The notes under the pieces: model-generated
What the model was told of the DNA's origin: nothing
The model's input: the letters and a program-made list of their open reading frames with translations, nothing else
The model's database searches: none
Program-made: the position numbers and the translations under genes
In this document: piece by piece, positions 12,307 through 20,921 of the stretch
Position numbering within the stretch: the stretch's first letter is position 1
Layout of the letters: every line of letters starts with the position of its first letter
Assembly (NCBI RefSeq): GCF_003347205.1
Contig: NZ_QQBJ01000002.1
Location: 248,001-312,000 of the forward strand
Length of the DNA: 64,000 nucleotides
Direction: 5' to 3'
DNA from: Mycolicibacterium moriokaense
GTDB taxonomy: Bacteria > Actinomycetota > Actinomycetes > Mycobacteriales > Mycobacteriaceae

Positions 12307-13310
12307 CCACCCTCGGCGTGATCGGACTGGGCCGCATCGGCGCCTTCCACACCGACACCCTCAGCGGCCTGGACGGCGTCGACGGGCTCGTCATCACCGA
12401 CGAACGACCCGAGCTCGTCGCGGCGGTCGCCGCCAAACACGGTGCCACACCCGCTGATTCGGTCGACAAGCTGCTCTCGTCGGGCATCGACGGCGTCGTG
12501 GTCGCCGCGGCGACGCCTGCCCACGCCGAGTTGACGCTCGCAGCCGTCGAGCGCGGCATCCCCACCTTCTGTGAGAAGCCGATCGCCGCCACGGCGGTGG
12601 AGAGCGCCAGGGTCGCCGACGTCATCGCCCGTTCCGGGGTGCCCGTGCAGGTCGGTTACCAGCGCCGCTTCGACGCGGCCTTCGCCGCCGCCAAACGCGC
12701 AGTCGACGACGGGTCGTTGGGCGCTCTGCACACGGTCCGCAGCACCACGATGGACCCCGCACCGCCACCGATGGACTACATCGCCGGATCCGGCGGCATC
12801 TTCCGCGACTGCGCGGTGCACGACTTCGACATCCTGCGGTGGATCACCGGCCAGCAGGCGATCGAGGTCTACGCCACCGGCAGCGTCCAGGGCGATCCGA
12901 AATTCACCGAGTATGGCGACGTCGACACGGCCGCCGTGGTGGTGCGTTTCGACTCCGGCACCCTCGGCGTGATCTCCGCGGCCCGCTACAACGGCCACGG
13001 CTATGACTGCCGCCTGGAGGTGCACGGCTTCCACGACACCGTCGTGGCCGGCTGGGATCAGGGCGCGCCGGTACGAAATGTCGACCCCGCCAACGATTTC
13101 CCCGAAGGCCCCGCGCACCACTTCTTCATGGACCGCTTCACCGAGGCGTTCCGCGCGGAGCTCGCGGCCTTCGTGCAGGTGGCCAACGGCGCCAGCGCCC
13201 CGGCGTGCACCGTCGAGGACGCCGTCGAAGTGGCCTGGCTCGCCGAGGCGGCGGCGGAGTCGCTGAAGCGCGGTGTTCCGGTACGACTCGAGGAAGTGAG
13301 GTTGGTATGA
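12303..13310 (+). CDS. Gfo/Idh/MocA-family NAD(P)-dependent dehydrogenase
   Basis: The 335-residue protein has an N-terminal Rossmann motif LGVIGLGRIGAFH and the CEKPIA signature (EKP catalytic Lys) near residue 96. The C-terminal domain contains GGIFRDCAVHDFDILRW, where the D-x-x-x-H motif lies. This is the layout of inositol 2-dehydrogenases and related sugar dehydrogenases, so it probably oxidises a ring hydroxyl of a cyclitol or sugar. It overlaps the PhyH gene stop by 4 bp and the next TIM-barrel start by ATGA, implying coupled translation. Confidence 0.9.
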   Translation: MTTLGVIGLGRIGAFHTDTLSGLDGVDGLVITDERPELVAAVAAKHGATPADSVDKLLSSGIDGVVVAAATPAHAELTLAAVERGIPTFCEKPIAATAVESARVADVIARSGVPVQVGYQRRFDAAFAAAKRAVDDGSLGALHTVRSTTMDPAPPPMDYIAGSGGIFRDCAVHDFDILRWITGQQAIEVYATGSVQGDPKFTEYGDVDTAAVVVRFDSGTLGVISAARYNGHGYDCRLEVHGFHDTVVAGWDQGAPVRNVDPANDFPEGPAHHFFMDRFTEAFRAELAAFVQVANGASAPACTVEDAVEVAWLAEAAAESLKRGVPVRLEEVRLV

Positions 13311-14179
13311 AAATCGCAGGTGCGCCCATCTCGTGGGGCGTGTGCGAAGTTCCCGGATGGGGCCATCAACTGGCCCCGGACCGGGTGTTGGCCGAGATGC
13401 GCGACGTCGGAATGGCGGCGACAGAGCTTGGGCCCGAAGGCTTTCTGCCGTCGGACACCGCGGAGCTGACCGCGTTGTTGGACTCCTACGGCCTGGCCTG
13501 TGTGGGCCGGTTCGCCCCGGTGGTGCTGCATGACCCCGCGCATGATCCGCTGCCCGACATCGCCGCCTCGTTGGACGCGATCGTCGCGTGCGATGCCGAC
13601 GTCCTGGTGCTGGCCGCCGCGACGGGCGTCGACGGATACGACGCCCGGCCCGCGCTGGACGACGCGCAGTGGGCCACGCTGCTGGCCAACCTGGACCGGC
13701 TCGCGGCGGCGGCGGCCGAGCGCGGCGTGCTGGCCGTGCTGCACCCGCACGTCGGGACCATGGTCGAAACGCGTGACGAGGTGCAGCGGGTACTCGACGG
13801 CTCGACGATACGGCTGTGCCTGGACACCGGTCACCTGCTGATCGGCGGGACGGACCCGCTGGCGCTGGCCCGTGAGGTGCCGGACCGCATCGCCCACGCG
13901 CATCTGAAAGACGTCGACGCGACCCTGGCCGCCGATGTGCAGGCGGGCAGGATGACCTACACCGAGGCTGTTCGCCGAGGCATCTACACCAGGCTCGGAG
14001 CGGGCGACGTCGATATCGCGGGCATCGTCAACGCGTTGCGCGGCAACGGCTTCGACGGATGGTTCGTCATGGAGCAGGACACCATCCTCGACGACGAACC
14101 GGCCGACGAGGGCCCGCTGCGTGATGTGCGGGCCAGTGTGACGTTCATGCAGAACGTATGCCGCAGCGTGGTGGTATGA
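13307..14179 (+). CDS. IolE-like sugar isomerase/dehydratase (xylose-isomerase-like TIM barrel)
   Basis: The 290-residue protein begins MKIAGAPISWGVCEVPGWG, very like IolE/inosose dehydratases. It has barrel metal-site motifs VLHPHVGTMVE (about residue 145), LCLDTGHLLIGG (about 170), IAHAHLKDVD (about 200), and a final GWFVMEQD glutamate. These residues coordinate the divalent metal in this superfamily. The ATG at 13307 overlaps the preceding stop as ATGA. It is likely to act on the keto product of the neighbouring dehydrogenase. Another, canonical iolE is present at 58680, so this one probably has a different substrate. Confidence 0.87.
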   Translation: MKIAGAPISWGVCEVPGWGHQLAPDRVLAEMRDVGMAATELGPEGFLPSDTAELTALLDSYGLACVGRFAPVVLHDPAHDPLPDIAASLDAIVACDADVLVLAAATGVDGYDARPALDDAQWATLLANLDRLAAAAAERGVLAVLHPHVGTMVETRDEVQRVLDGSTIRLCLDTGHLLIGGTDPLALAREVPDRIAHAHLKDVDATLAADVQAGRMTYTEAVRRGIYTRLGAGDVDIAGIVNALRGNGFDGWFVMEQDTILDDEPADEGPLRDVRASVTFMQNVCRSVVV

Positions 14180-15138
14180 GTTTGCGGATCGGGGTGCTGG
14201 GCGCATCCCGAATCGCCGACCTCGCGATCGTCGGGCCGGCACAAGAGCTGGGTCACCGACTGGTCGCCGTCGCCGCACGCGATCGGTCCCGCGCCGAGTT
14301 GTTCGCCGAAAAGCACGGTGTGGAACGCGTTCTGGACTCGTACGCCGACGTCATCGCCGACCCCGAAGTCGACGCGATCTACAACCCGCTGGCGAACTCG
14401 CTGCACGCGCCGTGGAACCTGGCGGCGATCGAGGCGGGCAAGCCGGTGCTCACCGAGAAGCCGTTTGCGCGCAACCGGTCCGAGGCCGTGAAGGTCGCCG
14501 AGGCGGCCGGCGCCGCCGGCGTGACGGTGATGGAGGGCTTCCACTACCTGTTCCATCCGGTGACGCGTCGCGCATTGGAACTCGCCGGCGACGGCACCAT
14601 CGGCGACATGCACCACGTCGAGGTGCGGATGGCGATGCCCATGCCCGACGCTTCGGATCCCCGCTGGTCGTTGGACATGGCTGGCGGGGCATTGATGGAT
14701 CTGGGCTGCTACGGCCTACACGTCATGCGCAGGGTCGGGCATCCGTCGATCATCCGCGCCCATGCCAATGAACGCACGGCCGGCGTCGATGAGTGGTGCG
14801 ATGTCGAAGTCGGCTTCCCCGGCGGCGCAACGGGACTGAGCGCCAACACCATGGTCGCTCCCGATCACACGTTCACCCTGCGCATCGTCGGCACCAAGGG
14901 AGATCTGCTGGTGCACAACTTCATCAAGCCGAACGAGGACGACCGGCTGACCATCCGGACACCGGCGGGCACCCGCGTCGAGCACCACGGCACCAGGACC
15001 TCGTACAGCTACCAGTTGGAGGCGTTCGCAGAGCATGTCCTGCACGGCGCGCCATTGCCGATCGACACGGTCGACGCCGTGGAGAACATGGCCTACGTGG
15101 ACGCCGCGTACCGGGCGGCCGGCCTGACGCCGCGTTAG
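14176..15138 (+). CDS. Second Gfo/Idh/MocA-family dehydrogenase of the cassette
   Basis: The protein has about 320 residues from ATG at 14176 (ATGA overlap with the gene before). It carries a Rossmann motif [14 protein letters not shown], in which a serine replaces one of the usual glycines. The TEKPFA catalytic-lysine motif lies near residue 97, and GFHYLFHP plus [16 protein letters not shown] follow in the C-terminal half. This resembles the glucose-fructose oxidoreductase/trans-dihydrodiol dehydrogenase subgroup more than inositol dehydrogenase. It ends convergently with the LuxR gene, with 4 bp overlap. Confidence 0.88.
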   Translation: MSLRIGVLGASRIADLAIVGPAQELGHRLVAVAARDRSRAELFAEKHGVERVLDSYADVIADPEVDAIYNPLANSLHAPWNLAAIEAGKPVLTEKPFARNRSEAVKVAEAAGAAGVTVMEGFHYLFHPVTRRALELAGDGTIGDMHHVEVRMAMPMPDASDPRWSLDMAGGALMDLGCYGLHVMRRVGHPSIIRAHANERTAGVDEWCDVEVGFPGGATGLSANTMVAPDHTFTLRIVGTKGDLLVHNFIKPNEDDRLTIRTPAGTRVEHHGTRTSYSYQLEAFAEHVLHGAPLPIDTVDAVENMAYVDAAYRAAGLTPR

Positions 15139-16355
15139 CGCCCGTTCTCCGAGACGCTGGCCAACCGCACGTAGGCCGACGCCGCCTCGGCGCGGTTGGT
15201 CGCATGCAGCTTCCTGAGCACGCGCTTGACGTGCGACTTGACGGTGCCGGCGGAGATCACCAGTTCGTCGGCGATCTGTTGGTTGGTCCGGCCCGCGGCC
15301 ATCAGGCGCAGCACTTCGACCTCGCGGCGGGTCAACATCGCCAGCACGCGCGTCTGGACCTCGGCCAACGACCGGGCGGCGGGGCTGCGTTCGACGGGTT
15401 CGACCTTGCGCAGGTTCAGGTCCGCGTCCTGCAGGGCGCGGGCGGCCTCGTCGGCGGAGGCCAACGCGCGACGGACCTCCGCGTGCTGCCTGCGCATCCT
15501 CTCCAGCAGAACCGTGCGCTCGTAGGCGTACCCGAAGCCCTCGGCGAAGGCCCACACGGTGTCGCGATCGATCTCGTCGACGGTGCGGCCCGAGTACAGC
15601 CGGTCGGCGTGCAGGAAGCCGATCACCTTGCCCGTCGGCATCACCGGCGCCGCGACATAGGAGTGGGTCATCGAGAAGTCGACGATCGGCCGGTTGACGC
15701 GCGGATCGTTTCGCGCGTCGCGCACGATCGCCGGGGCGCGTCGTCGGATCATCTGTGTCTCCAGCAGCATGTGGTTCAACGGCGGCGCCACCGACTGCGC
15801 GAACGCGACCATCTTCTCGGCACCGTCGCGGTCGTCGCCGAAATATGCCGCCTCCATGACCATCCGGCCTTCGTGCACGCGGAAGAGCACCGCACGGTCG
15901 AACCCGCACGACTCCACCAGTTCCCGTGGGGCGCGGTCGACGATCGTCGCGACGTCGTCGACGACCCGCAGCTTGCTCAGCGCCTCCTGGACAGCCAACA
16001 GCGCATAGGTGCGCCGCCGCGCGCCGTCCTCGATCAGCTCCCGCTCCAACGACGCCAAGTCGAGCATCCCGTCGAGCGCGTTGAGCGCGTCCTCGTCGCC
16101 AAGGCCCTCCAGCGCGTTGCGCACCACAGTGACCTTCGCATCGACCGCCTCGGCGACGACGGTCATCGGCTCGTCGGTCGGATCCACGGCGCAGCACTCG
16201 AATGCTTCCCGGTAGCGGCGCGCGGCGTCGGATTCCCCCGTCGGGCGCGAGGCCCAGCCCGGATGGTCACCGTCGGCCAGCGCGCGGACACCTGGGGTGT
16301 CGACGGCAGGGGTGTCGACGGCAGGGCTCTCGGGTAGGTCGCTCGCAACTGTCAC
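15135..16355 (-). CDS. GAF-domain LuxR-family transcriptional regulator
   Basis: The protein has about 406 residues. A GAF-like sensor region spans roughly residues 110-280 ([40 protein letters not shown]). A short helical linker leads to a C-terminal Lux[24 protein letters not shown], then [14 protein letters not shown]. The GTG at 16355 was chosen because a GGAGG box lies 12 nt upstream and residues before it look non-coding; the exact start is uncertain. It lacks a receiver domain, so it is likely a one-component sensor of a small ligand. Being divergent from the P450 operon, it is the natural candidate for its control. Confidence 0.85.
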   Translation of the reverse strand: MTVASDLPESPAVDTPAVDTPGVRALADGDHPGWASRPTGESDAARRYREAFECCAVDPTDEPMTVVAEAVDAKVTVVRNALEGLGDEDALNALDGMLDLASLERELIEDGARRRTYALLAVQEALSKLRVVDDVATIVDRAPRELVESCGFDRAVLFRVHEGRMVMEAAYFGDDRDGAEKMVAFAQSVAPPLNHMLLETQMIRRRAPAIVRDARNDPRVNRPIVDFSMTHSYVAAPVMPTGKVIGFLHADRLYSGRTVDEIDRDTVWAFAEGFGYAYERTVLLERMRRQHAEVRRALASADEAARALQDADLNLRKVEPVERSPAARSLAEVQTRVLAMLTRREVEVLRLMAAGRTNQQIADELVISAGTVKSHVKRVLRKLHATNRAEAASAYVRLASVSENGR

Positions 16356-16417
16356 GCTGTCGACTGTCCTCCGAGCGGGGGCCCGGCGCGGTCGGATTGC
16401 CCCAGGAATCGACAATT

Positions 16418-16455
16418 CCCCTCGTAAGGGGTCATGAGTCCTCCCCATCGGGGGA
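16418..16455. promoter_or_regulatory. Two C-run/G-run dyads in the LuxR-P450 divergent promoter
   Basis: CCCCT-CGTA-AGGGG (16418-16431) and TCCCC-ATCG-GGGGA (16442-16455) lie side by side in the 136-bp gap between the divergent regulator and P450 genes. Tandem dyads at such a place are typical operator pairs; binding by the LuxR protein is inferred. Confidence 0.5.
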
Positions 16456-16491
16456 TCGATTTGCCGCCGCGGCTGACCGAGGCTGATGGCC

Positions 16492-17727
16492 ATGTCATCC
16501 ACCACTGTCTCGGCTCTCGAACTGCTGACCACGCCGCAGGGCATCGCCAACCCGTATCCGCTCTACGACCAGCTGCGGGAGCTGTCGCCGGTCGCCGGCT
16601 ACCGCGACTGGCCGCCGGGAACGGTTCCCGGCGCCGACGAGCCCGTCACCGCGTGGGCGCTGTTCCGCTACGACCAGGTCTTCGAGGCCGCCCGGGACAG
16701 CGCGACCTTCTCGTCGCGGGATCCCCTGCAGGAGGCGTCCTCGGCGCCGAGCCTGATGCTGGTCAACACCGATCCCCCGAAACACGAAGTCGAGCGGAAG
16801 CTGGTCAGCCAGGCGTTCTCGCCGCGGCGGGTCAAGCGACTCGAGGGTTGGCTCGGCGAGTTGGTGCCTCAGCTGCTCGACGATGTGGGCGACGGCGACA
16901 CCGACGTGATGGAGTTCGCGGCCGAGATTCCGACGCGGGCGATGGTGCGGCTGCTCGGCCTGCCCGACGGCGATCACGTCCGCTTCCGGCAGTGGGCCAA
17001 CGCCTTCATGCTCTCGTCGACGCTCACCCCCGCCGAGCGCATCGCCAGCAACGAGGAGATGGTGGCGACGTTCGCCAACCGGCTCGCCGAGCACACGGCC
17101 CGGCTGGCCGAACGCGCACCCACCGACGACGTCGAGGACGCCGAAGACCTGATCTCGGCCCTGCTGCGAGCGGAGGTCGACGGCCAGCGGCTCACCCCGG
17201 AGGAGATCGTCCGCTTCTGCGTCACGCTCGTGGTCGCAGGCAGCGAGACCACGACGTTTCTGATCGGCAACCTGTTGCACGCGCTGGCCCGCGAACCCGA
17301 GCTCACGGCGAGGATGCGCGATGACCGCACGCTGCTGAACGTCTTCGTCGAGGAGGAGATGCGGCTCAACGGTCCTCCCCAGCGGCTGTTCCGCATCGCG
17401 ACAAGGGATGTCGAGATTTCCGGCAAGCTGATCCGCAAAGGCGAATGGGTCGCGCTGTTCTTCGGCTCGGCCAATCGCGACCCCGCGGTGTTCGACGACC
17501 CGAACGTGCTGAACCTCGATCGACCCAACATCCGTCAACAGCTGTCGATGGGTCACGGGCTGCACTTCTGCCTCGGGGCGTCACTGGCCCGCCTGGAGGT
17601 GATGGCCGTACTCAACGCAGTGCTCGACCGGTACCAGACCATTGCGCTGACCGACGATCCGGGCACCAAGCAGACCGCGAGCCTGCTGACCCACGCCTAT
17701 GTCCGCCTGCCGCTGCACCTGTCATGA
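16492..17727 (+). CDS. Cytochrome P450
   Basis: The protein has about 411 residues with all P450 landmarks: I-helix oxygen-activation motif VAGSETTT (about residue 245), the ExxR pair in [15 protein letters not shown] (about 285), and the haem loop [15 protein letters not shown] with the cysteine ligand near residue 360. It is a soluble bacterial class I enzyme needing ferredoxin and reductase. ATG at 16492 fits a GAGG box 9 nt upstream better than the ATG at 16486. It is coupled by ATGA to a SnoaL-like gene and then a ferredoxin. The substrate is unknown; the nearby mce and lipid genes make a lipid or terpenoid possible. Confidence 0.95.
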   Translation: MSSTTVSALELLTTPQGIANPYPLYDQLRELSPVAGYRDWPPGTVPGADEPVTAWALFRYDQVFEAARDSATFSSRDPLQEASSAPSLMLVNTDPPKHEVERKLVSQAFSPRRVKRLEGWLGELVPQLLDDVGDGDTDVMEFAAEIPTRAMVRLLGLPDGDHVRFRQWANAFMLSSTLTPAERIASNEEMVATFANRLAEHTARLAERAPTDDVEDAEDLISALLRAEVDGQRLTPEEIVRFCVTLVVAGSETTTFLIGNLLHALAREPELTARMRDDRTLLNVFVEEEMRLNGPPQRLFRIATRDVEISGKLIRKGEWVALFFGSANRDPAVFDDPNVLNLDRPNIRQQLSMGHGLHFCLGASLARLEVMAVLNAVLDRYQTIALTDDPGTKQTASLLTHAYVRLPLHLS

Positions 17728-18131
17728 CCACGAACGAGGCCGCCAACATCGCTACGACGCAGGCCATCTACGCCGCGGTGCCCGCCGGGGACCTGCAGAC
17801 CGCGCTCGATCTGCTCGATCCCGACGTGCGGATCACGTACTACGGCGCCGACGGGATTCCGTATGCGGGCGACTACCGCGGCATCGACGAGGCCGTCACC
17901 TTCTTCACCAAAGTGGGGCAGACGATCGCCATCACCGAGATGGAGGCGTGGAAGTTCATCGCGCAGGGCGACGACCTGGCGACCTGGGGCCGCCAGCGGT
18001 TCCGCAGGCTCGAGACGGGTTACGAATGGGAATCGGAGTTCGCGCACATCATCACGCTGCGCGACGGACGCTGGCTGCACTTCCGCGACTTCATGAACTC
18101 GGCGCTCACGCTGCAGGCGTTCAGCCGATGA
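17724..18131 (+). CDS. SnoaL-like/NTF2-fold protein
   Basis: The 135-residue protein has an NTF2-like alpha+beta cone: a helical start (NIATTQAIYAAVPAGDLQTA), LDPDVRITYYG, YRGIDEAVTFF, and a C-terminal ITLRDGRWLHFRDFMNS strand pair. Members act as small isomerases, cyclases or hydrolases, or simply as ligand-binding partners. It sits between P450 and ferredoxin with 4-bp overlaps on both sides, so it probably processes the P450 product or binds its substrate. The catalytic residues cannot be assigned. Confidence 0.82.
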   Translation: MTTNEAANIATTQAIYAAVPAGDLQTALDLLDPDVRITYYGADGIPYAGDYRGIDEAVTFFTKVGQTIAITEMEAWKFIAQGDDLATWGRQRFRRLETGYEWESEFAHIITLRDGRWLHFRDFMNSALTLQAFSR

Positions 18132-18322
18132 GGGTCGCGGGCGACCCCGACATCTGCATGCGCACCGGGATCTGCGTGATGACCGCTGATGGGTTCTTCG
18201 ACCAGGACGACGACGGCGCCGTGCTGCTTGCCGCCGATCAGGTGAGCGCCCGAGACGAGCGCGCCGTGCGCAACGCCGTGCGGATGTGTCCGTCGGGCGC
18301 GCTTCGCATCCTGGCGGACTGA
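18128..18322 (+). CDS. [3Fe-4S] ferredoxin, P450 electron donor
   Basis: The 64-residue protein has three cluster cysteines, C10, C16 and C53, in the CXX(T)XXC...CP pattern of mycobacterial P450-partner ferredoxins, where the residue in the usual fourth-ligand position (here Thr13) varies. It would carry single electrons from a ferredoxin reductase to the P450 encoded two genes upstream. No reductase gene is adjacent. The start overlaps the SnoaL-like stop by ATGA, and the stop lies one base from the convergent mce operon end. Confidence 0.92.
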   Translation: MRVAGDPDICMRTGICVMTADGFFDQDDDGAVLLAADQVSARDERAVRNAVRMCPSGALRILAD

Positions 18323-18323
18323 T

Positions 18324-19778
18324 TCACCCGCCGGTCGGCGGCAGCAGCATCGTCTGCCATGTCTTGTCTTTCGGCACACCCGCGCCGAGATCCGTTTGGG
18401 TGTAGCGCCGCCCGTCGGGTCCGACGTAGTCGCCGGTCGCCGGGTCGTATTCGACTGCAGCCATAGCCGGCACGTCCGGACCGGGCTGAGCGGGCGGCGC
18501 AGGTTGCGGCGGCAGCTGCGGGATCGGCTGACCCGACAGCGTGGCGTTCGGGTCGCCCTTCCAGTTGACACCGTCGTTGAGCGGCACGTAGGTCTCGTCG
18601 CTTTCGCACAGCTTCACGGTGGGCGCACGTTTGCCCGGCGCGTTCGCGCACGGGATGTTGCGCGCGCCACGCACATTGAACGGCGAGTCCTGCGGGACGC
18701 GGCAGTACAGGTCACCCTCCGGGCGGTCCGGCGCGTCCTCGAAGACGGCCGAGCGCTGCTGCTGCGCGGGTAGGAAACCGGTGGTGCAGGGCGGCGGCAG
18801 GTTGATGTTCAGATTGAAGCTCAGGTATTGCCCCTTGTAGTCCTGCTTGGTGTTGACGTTGGCGACCAGCCCGGCCTGCCCGGCAGACACCACCTGAGGA
18901 AACAGAACAAGCAGCTGTTCGATGTTGTCGTGGTAGGTCACCGCGACCTGCCCGACGCTGACCAGGTTGGCGAGCAACGTCGGCAGCGTGGGCTTCACCC
19001 GGTCGACCAATTCACGCGCCGAATCGGCCGTTTCGCCGCCGCGGTCGATGACGCGGGCCACGCTCTGGTCGTGTGCCCGCAGCTGCGTGGTCACCGTAGC
19101 GACATGCGCGGCCCACGCGTCGATGGCCTCCGAGGTGCGGGTCTGCGAATCCAACACGGGCTGTGACTGGTCGATGAGGGTGATCAGGGGATCGAGATGT
19201 TCGCGCGCGTCGATCGCGAGATCGGTTGAGCCCCTGACGATCCGGGACAGATCGGGACCGAGTCCCCCGACGGCCGTATAGGACTCGTCGATCACGGTTT
19301 TGAGATTGTCGCCGGGTATCGCCTGCAGTCCGGCGTTGGCCTCGGCCAGCAGCGTGTTGACGTCGGGGGGCACCGATGTGTGGGCCACCGGGATGACATC
19401 TCCGTCACGCAGCGGTGGCGCGTCACCGCTGCGCGGCAGCAACGCCAGGTACTGCTCGCCGATCGCGGACGCGCTGTGCACCTCGGCCCGCAGGTCCGAG
19501 GGGACGTCGATGCCGGACTTCAGCGACAACACCGCCGCCACGCCTGACGGGGTCAGCCGCACCGAGTCGACCCGGCCGACCTCGGTGCCGCGATAGGTCA
19601 CGTTCCCGCCGGCGTACAGGCCGCCGGTCTGGGGCAACTGCACCGTGACCGTGTACCGGCCGACTCCGAACAGCTTGGCGGGCAGCCTCATGAAGTGCAG
19701 AGCCATCAGCCCCATCGCGACCAACGCGATCACCGTGAACAGCGCGAGCTGGATCTGCATTCGCCTGCTCAACCGCAT
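18324..19778 (-). CDS. mce3F: Mce-family substrate-binding protein MceF (Mce3F)
   Basis: The 484-residue protein is the last gene of the mce operon. It has one N-terminal membrane anchor (LALFTVIALVAMGLMALHF), then the MCE/MlaD domain (about residues 38-115; VTVQLPQTGGLYAGGNVTYRG, EVGRVDSV), a long helical region (about 130-300), and a proline-rich C-terminal segment. MCE proteins A-F assemble a cell-wall-spanning channel that feeds lipids to the YrbE permease. Its start directly abuts the mceE stop. The mce3 assignment rests on the neighbouring double-TetR regulator and mel2 genes. Confidence 0.9.
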   Translation of the reverse strand: MRLSRRMQIQLALFTVIALVAMGLMALHFMRLPAKLFGVGRYTVTVQLPQTGGLYAGGNVTYRGTEVGRVDSVRLTPSGVAAVLSLKSGIDVPSDLRAEVHSASAIGEQYLALLPRSGDAPPLRDGDVIPVAHTSVPPDVNTLLAEANAGLQAIPGDNLKTVIDESYTAVGGLGPDLSRIVRGSTDLAIDAREHLDPLITLIDQSQPVLDSQTRTSEAIDAWAAHVATVTTQLRAHDQSVARVIDRGGETADSARELVDRVKPTLPTLLANLVSVGQVAVTYHDNIEQLLVLFPQVVSAGQAGLVANVNTKQDYKGQYLSFNLNINLPPPCTTGFLPAQQQRSAVFEDAPDRPEGDLYCRVPQDSPFNVRGARNIPCANAPGKRAPTVKLCESDETYVPLNDGVNWKGDPNATLSGQPIPQLPPQPAPPAQPGPDVPAMAAVEYDPATGDYVGPDGRRYTQTDLGAGVPKDKTWQTMLLPPTGG

Positions 19779-20921
19779 CTACGGCCCCTGATCCCAGTGG
19801 TAGGGCACCGTCAGCGGATTGGCATGGGTGTACGGGCTGGGGAATTGGCCTATGGTGCGGCCCCACTGCAGTTCCAGTTCGGTCAGGTCGCCCTCCCAGC
19901 GGGTCCCGGTGAACAAACCGGCGTCGATCCGGCTCAGCGTGAGGTCGACGATCGCGGTGAGGTTGGCGTAGTCGCCGCGCTGCCACTTCTCGATCGTCTC
20001 GTTCGGAAACGGAAACGTCGGGATCAGCGACAGCGCCCTGGTCATGCTCGGGCCTGCATTCGCCAGCGACTCCAGCACCGGGCCCACGTCGTCGAGTTCG
20101 GCGACGATGTTGTCCTTTGTCTTGTTGACCGAGTCGACTGTCAGCGCGCTGAACTTGCCGAACTGATCCGCGGTGTCGACGAGGTTCTGTCGCTCTCCGT
20201 TGAGCACGGCCAGCGCGTCGGGAATGGTCTGCAGCGCGTGATCGAGCACCGGTCGCTGGGCGGCGAACTGCCCGACAAGATTGTTGAGGCTGTCGGTGGC
20301 GGCGATGATGTCGCCGGATTGGTCGTTCAGGTTGCGGGTGAACGTGTCCAGCCGCCCGACGAGGTCGCGCACGTCTTGCTCCCGGCCTCGCAATGCGGTG
20401 GAGAACGCCTCCGTGATGTCCTGAACCTGGCCGAGCCCTCCGCCGTTGAGCACCAGCGACAGCGCCGCCAGGGTCTGCTCGGTACTGGGGAACGCGCCGC
20501 CGCGAGACAGCGGGATGAGCGAGCCGTCGTGCAGTCTGCCTTGCGGTGCGACATCGGTGGGCGGCGCCAGCTCGATGTGCAGGGACCCCAGCAGGCTCGT
20601 GAGACCGATTGTGACCGTCGAGTTTTCGGGCAGATCGACGTTGCCGTTGAGCCGCATGGTCAACAGCGCGTGCCAACCCTGGCGCTCGATCTTGGTCACC
20701 GTGCCCACGTTCACGTCCCCGACTCGTACCCGTGAGTTCGGCTGGATGTTGTCGACGTCGGGCAGTTGCGCCTGGATGACGAACGAGCCGGGCCCGCCGC
20801 CCTGGGTGCCGGGCATCGGCAACGAGTTCAGACCGTGCCAGCCGCCGCAGCCCGCCGTCACCGTCATCAGGCAGATCGTCGTCGCACTCGCAAGCGCTCG
20901 CCGCCATCGGACGTGTGTCAT
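19779..20921 (-). CDS. mce3E: Mce lipoprotein MceE (Mce3E)
   Basis: The 380-residue protein has a lipoprotein signal, with lipobox TAGC and Cys25 as lipidation site. The MCE domain follows (about residues 48-125; FVIQAQLPDVDNIQPNSRVR, DVNVGTVTKIE), then helical needle sequence (LTDLTLSRIDAGL near the end). The E position is the lipoprotein in every mycobacterial mce operon. ATG at 20921 overlaps the mceD stop as ATGA. Cell location: outer face of the membrane or periplasm, as part of the Mce3 channel. Confidence 0.9.
   Translation of the reverse strand: MTHVRWRRALASATTICLMTVTAGCGGWHGLNSLPMPGTQGGGPGSFVIQAQLPDVDNIQPNSRVRVGDVNVGTVTKIERQGWHALLTMRLNGNVDLPENSTVTIGLTSLLGSLHIELAPPTDVAPQGRLHDGSLIPLSRGGAFPSTEQTLAALSLVLNGGGLGQVQDITEAFSTALRGREQDVRDLVGRLDTFTRNLNDQSGDIIAATDSLNNLVGQFAAQRPVLDHALQTIPDALAVLNGERQNLVDTADQFGKFSALTVDSVNKTKDNIVAELDDVGPVLESLANAGPSMTRALSLIPTFPFPNETIEKWQRGDYANLTAIVDLTLSRIDAGLFTGTRWEGDLTELELQWGRTIGQFPSPYTHANPLTVPYHWDQGP

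Noticed and set aside
13320-14150. Assignment of the cassette TIM barrel as the true iolE
   Set aside because: The gene at 58680 has the diagnostic IolE N-terminus and sits in the full iol operon. The cassette protein is similar but probably a paralogue with another substrate.
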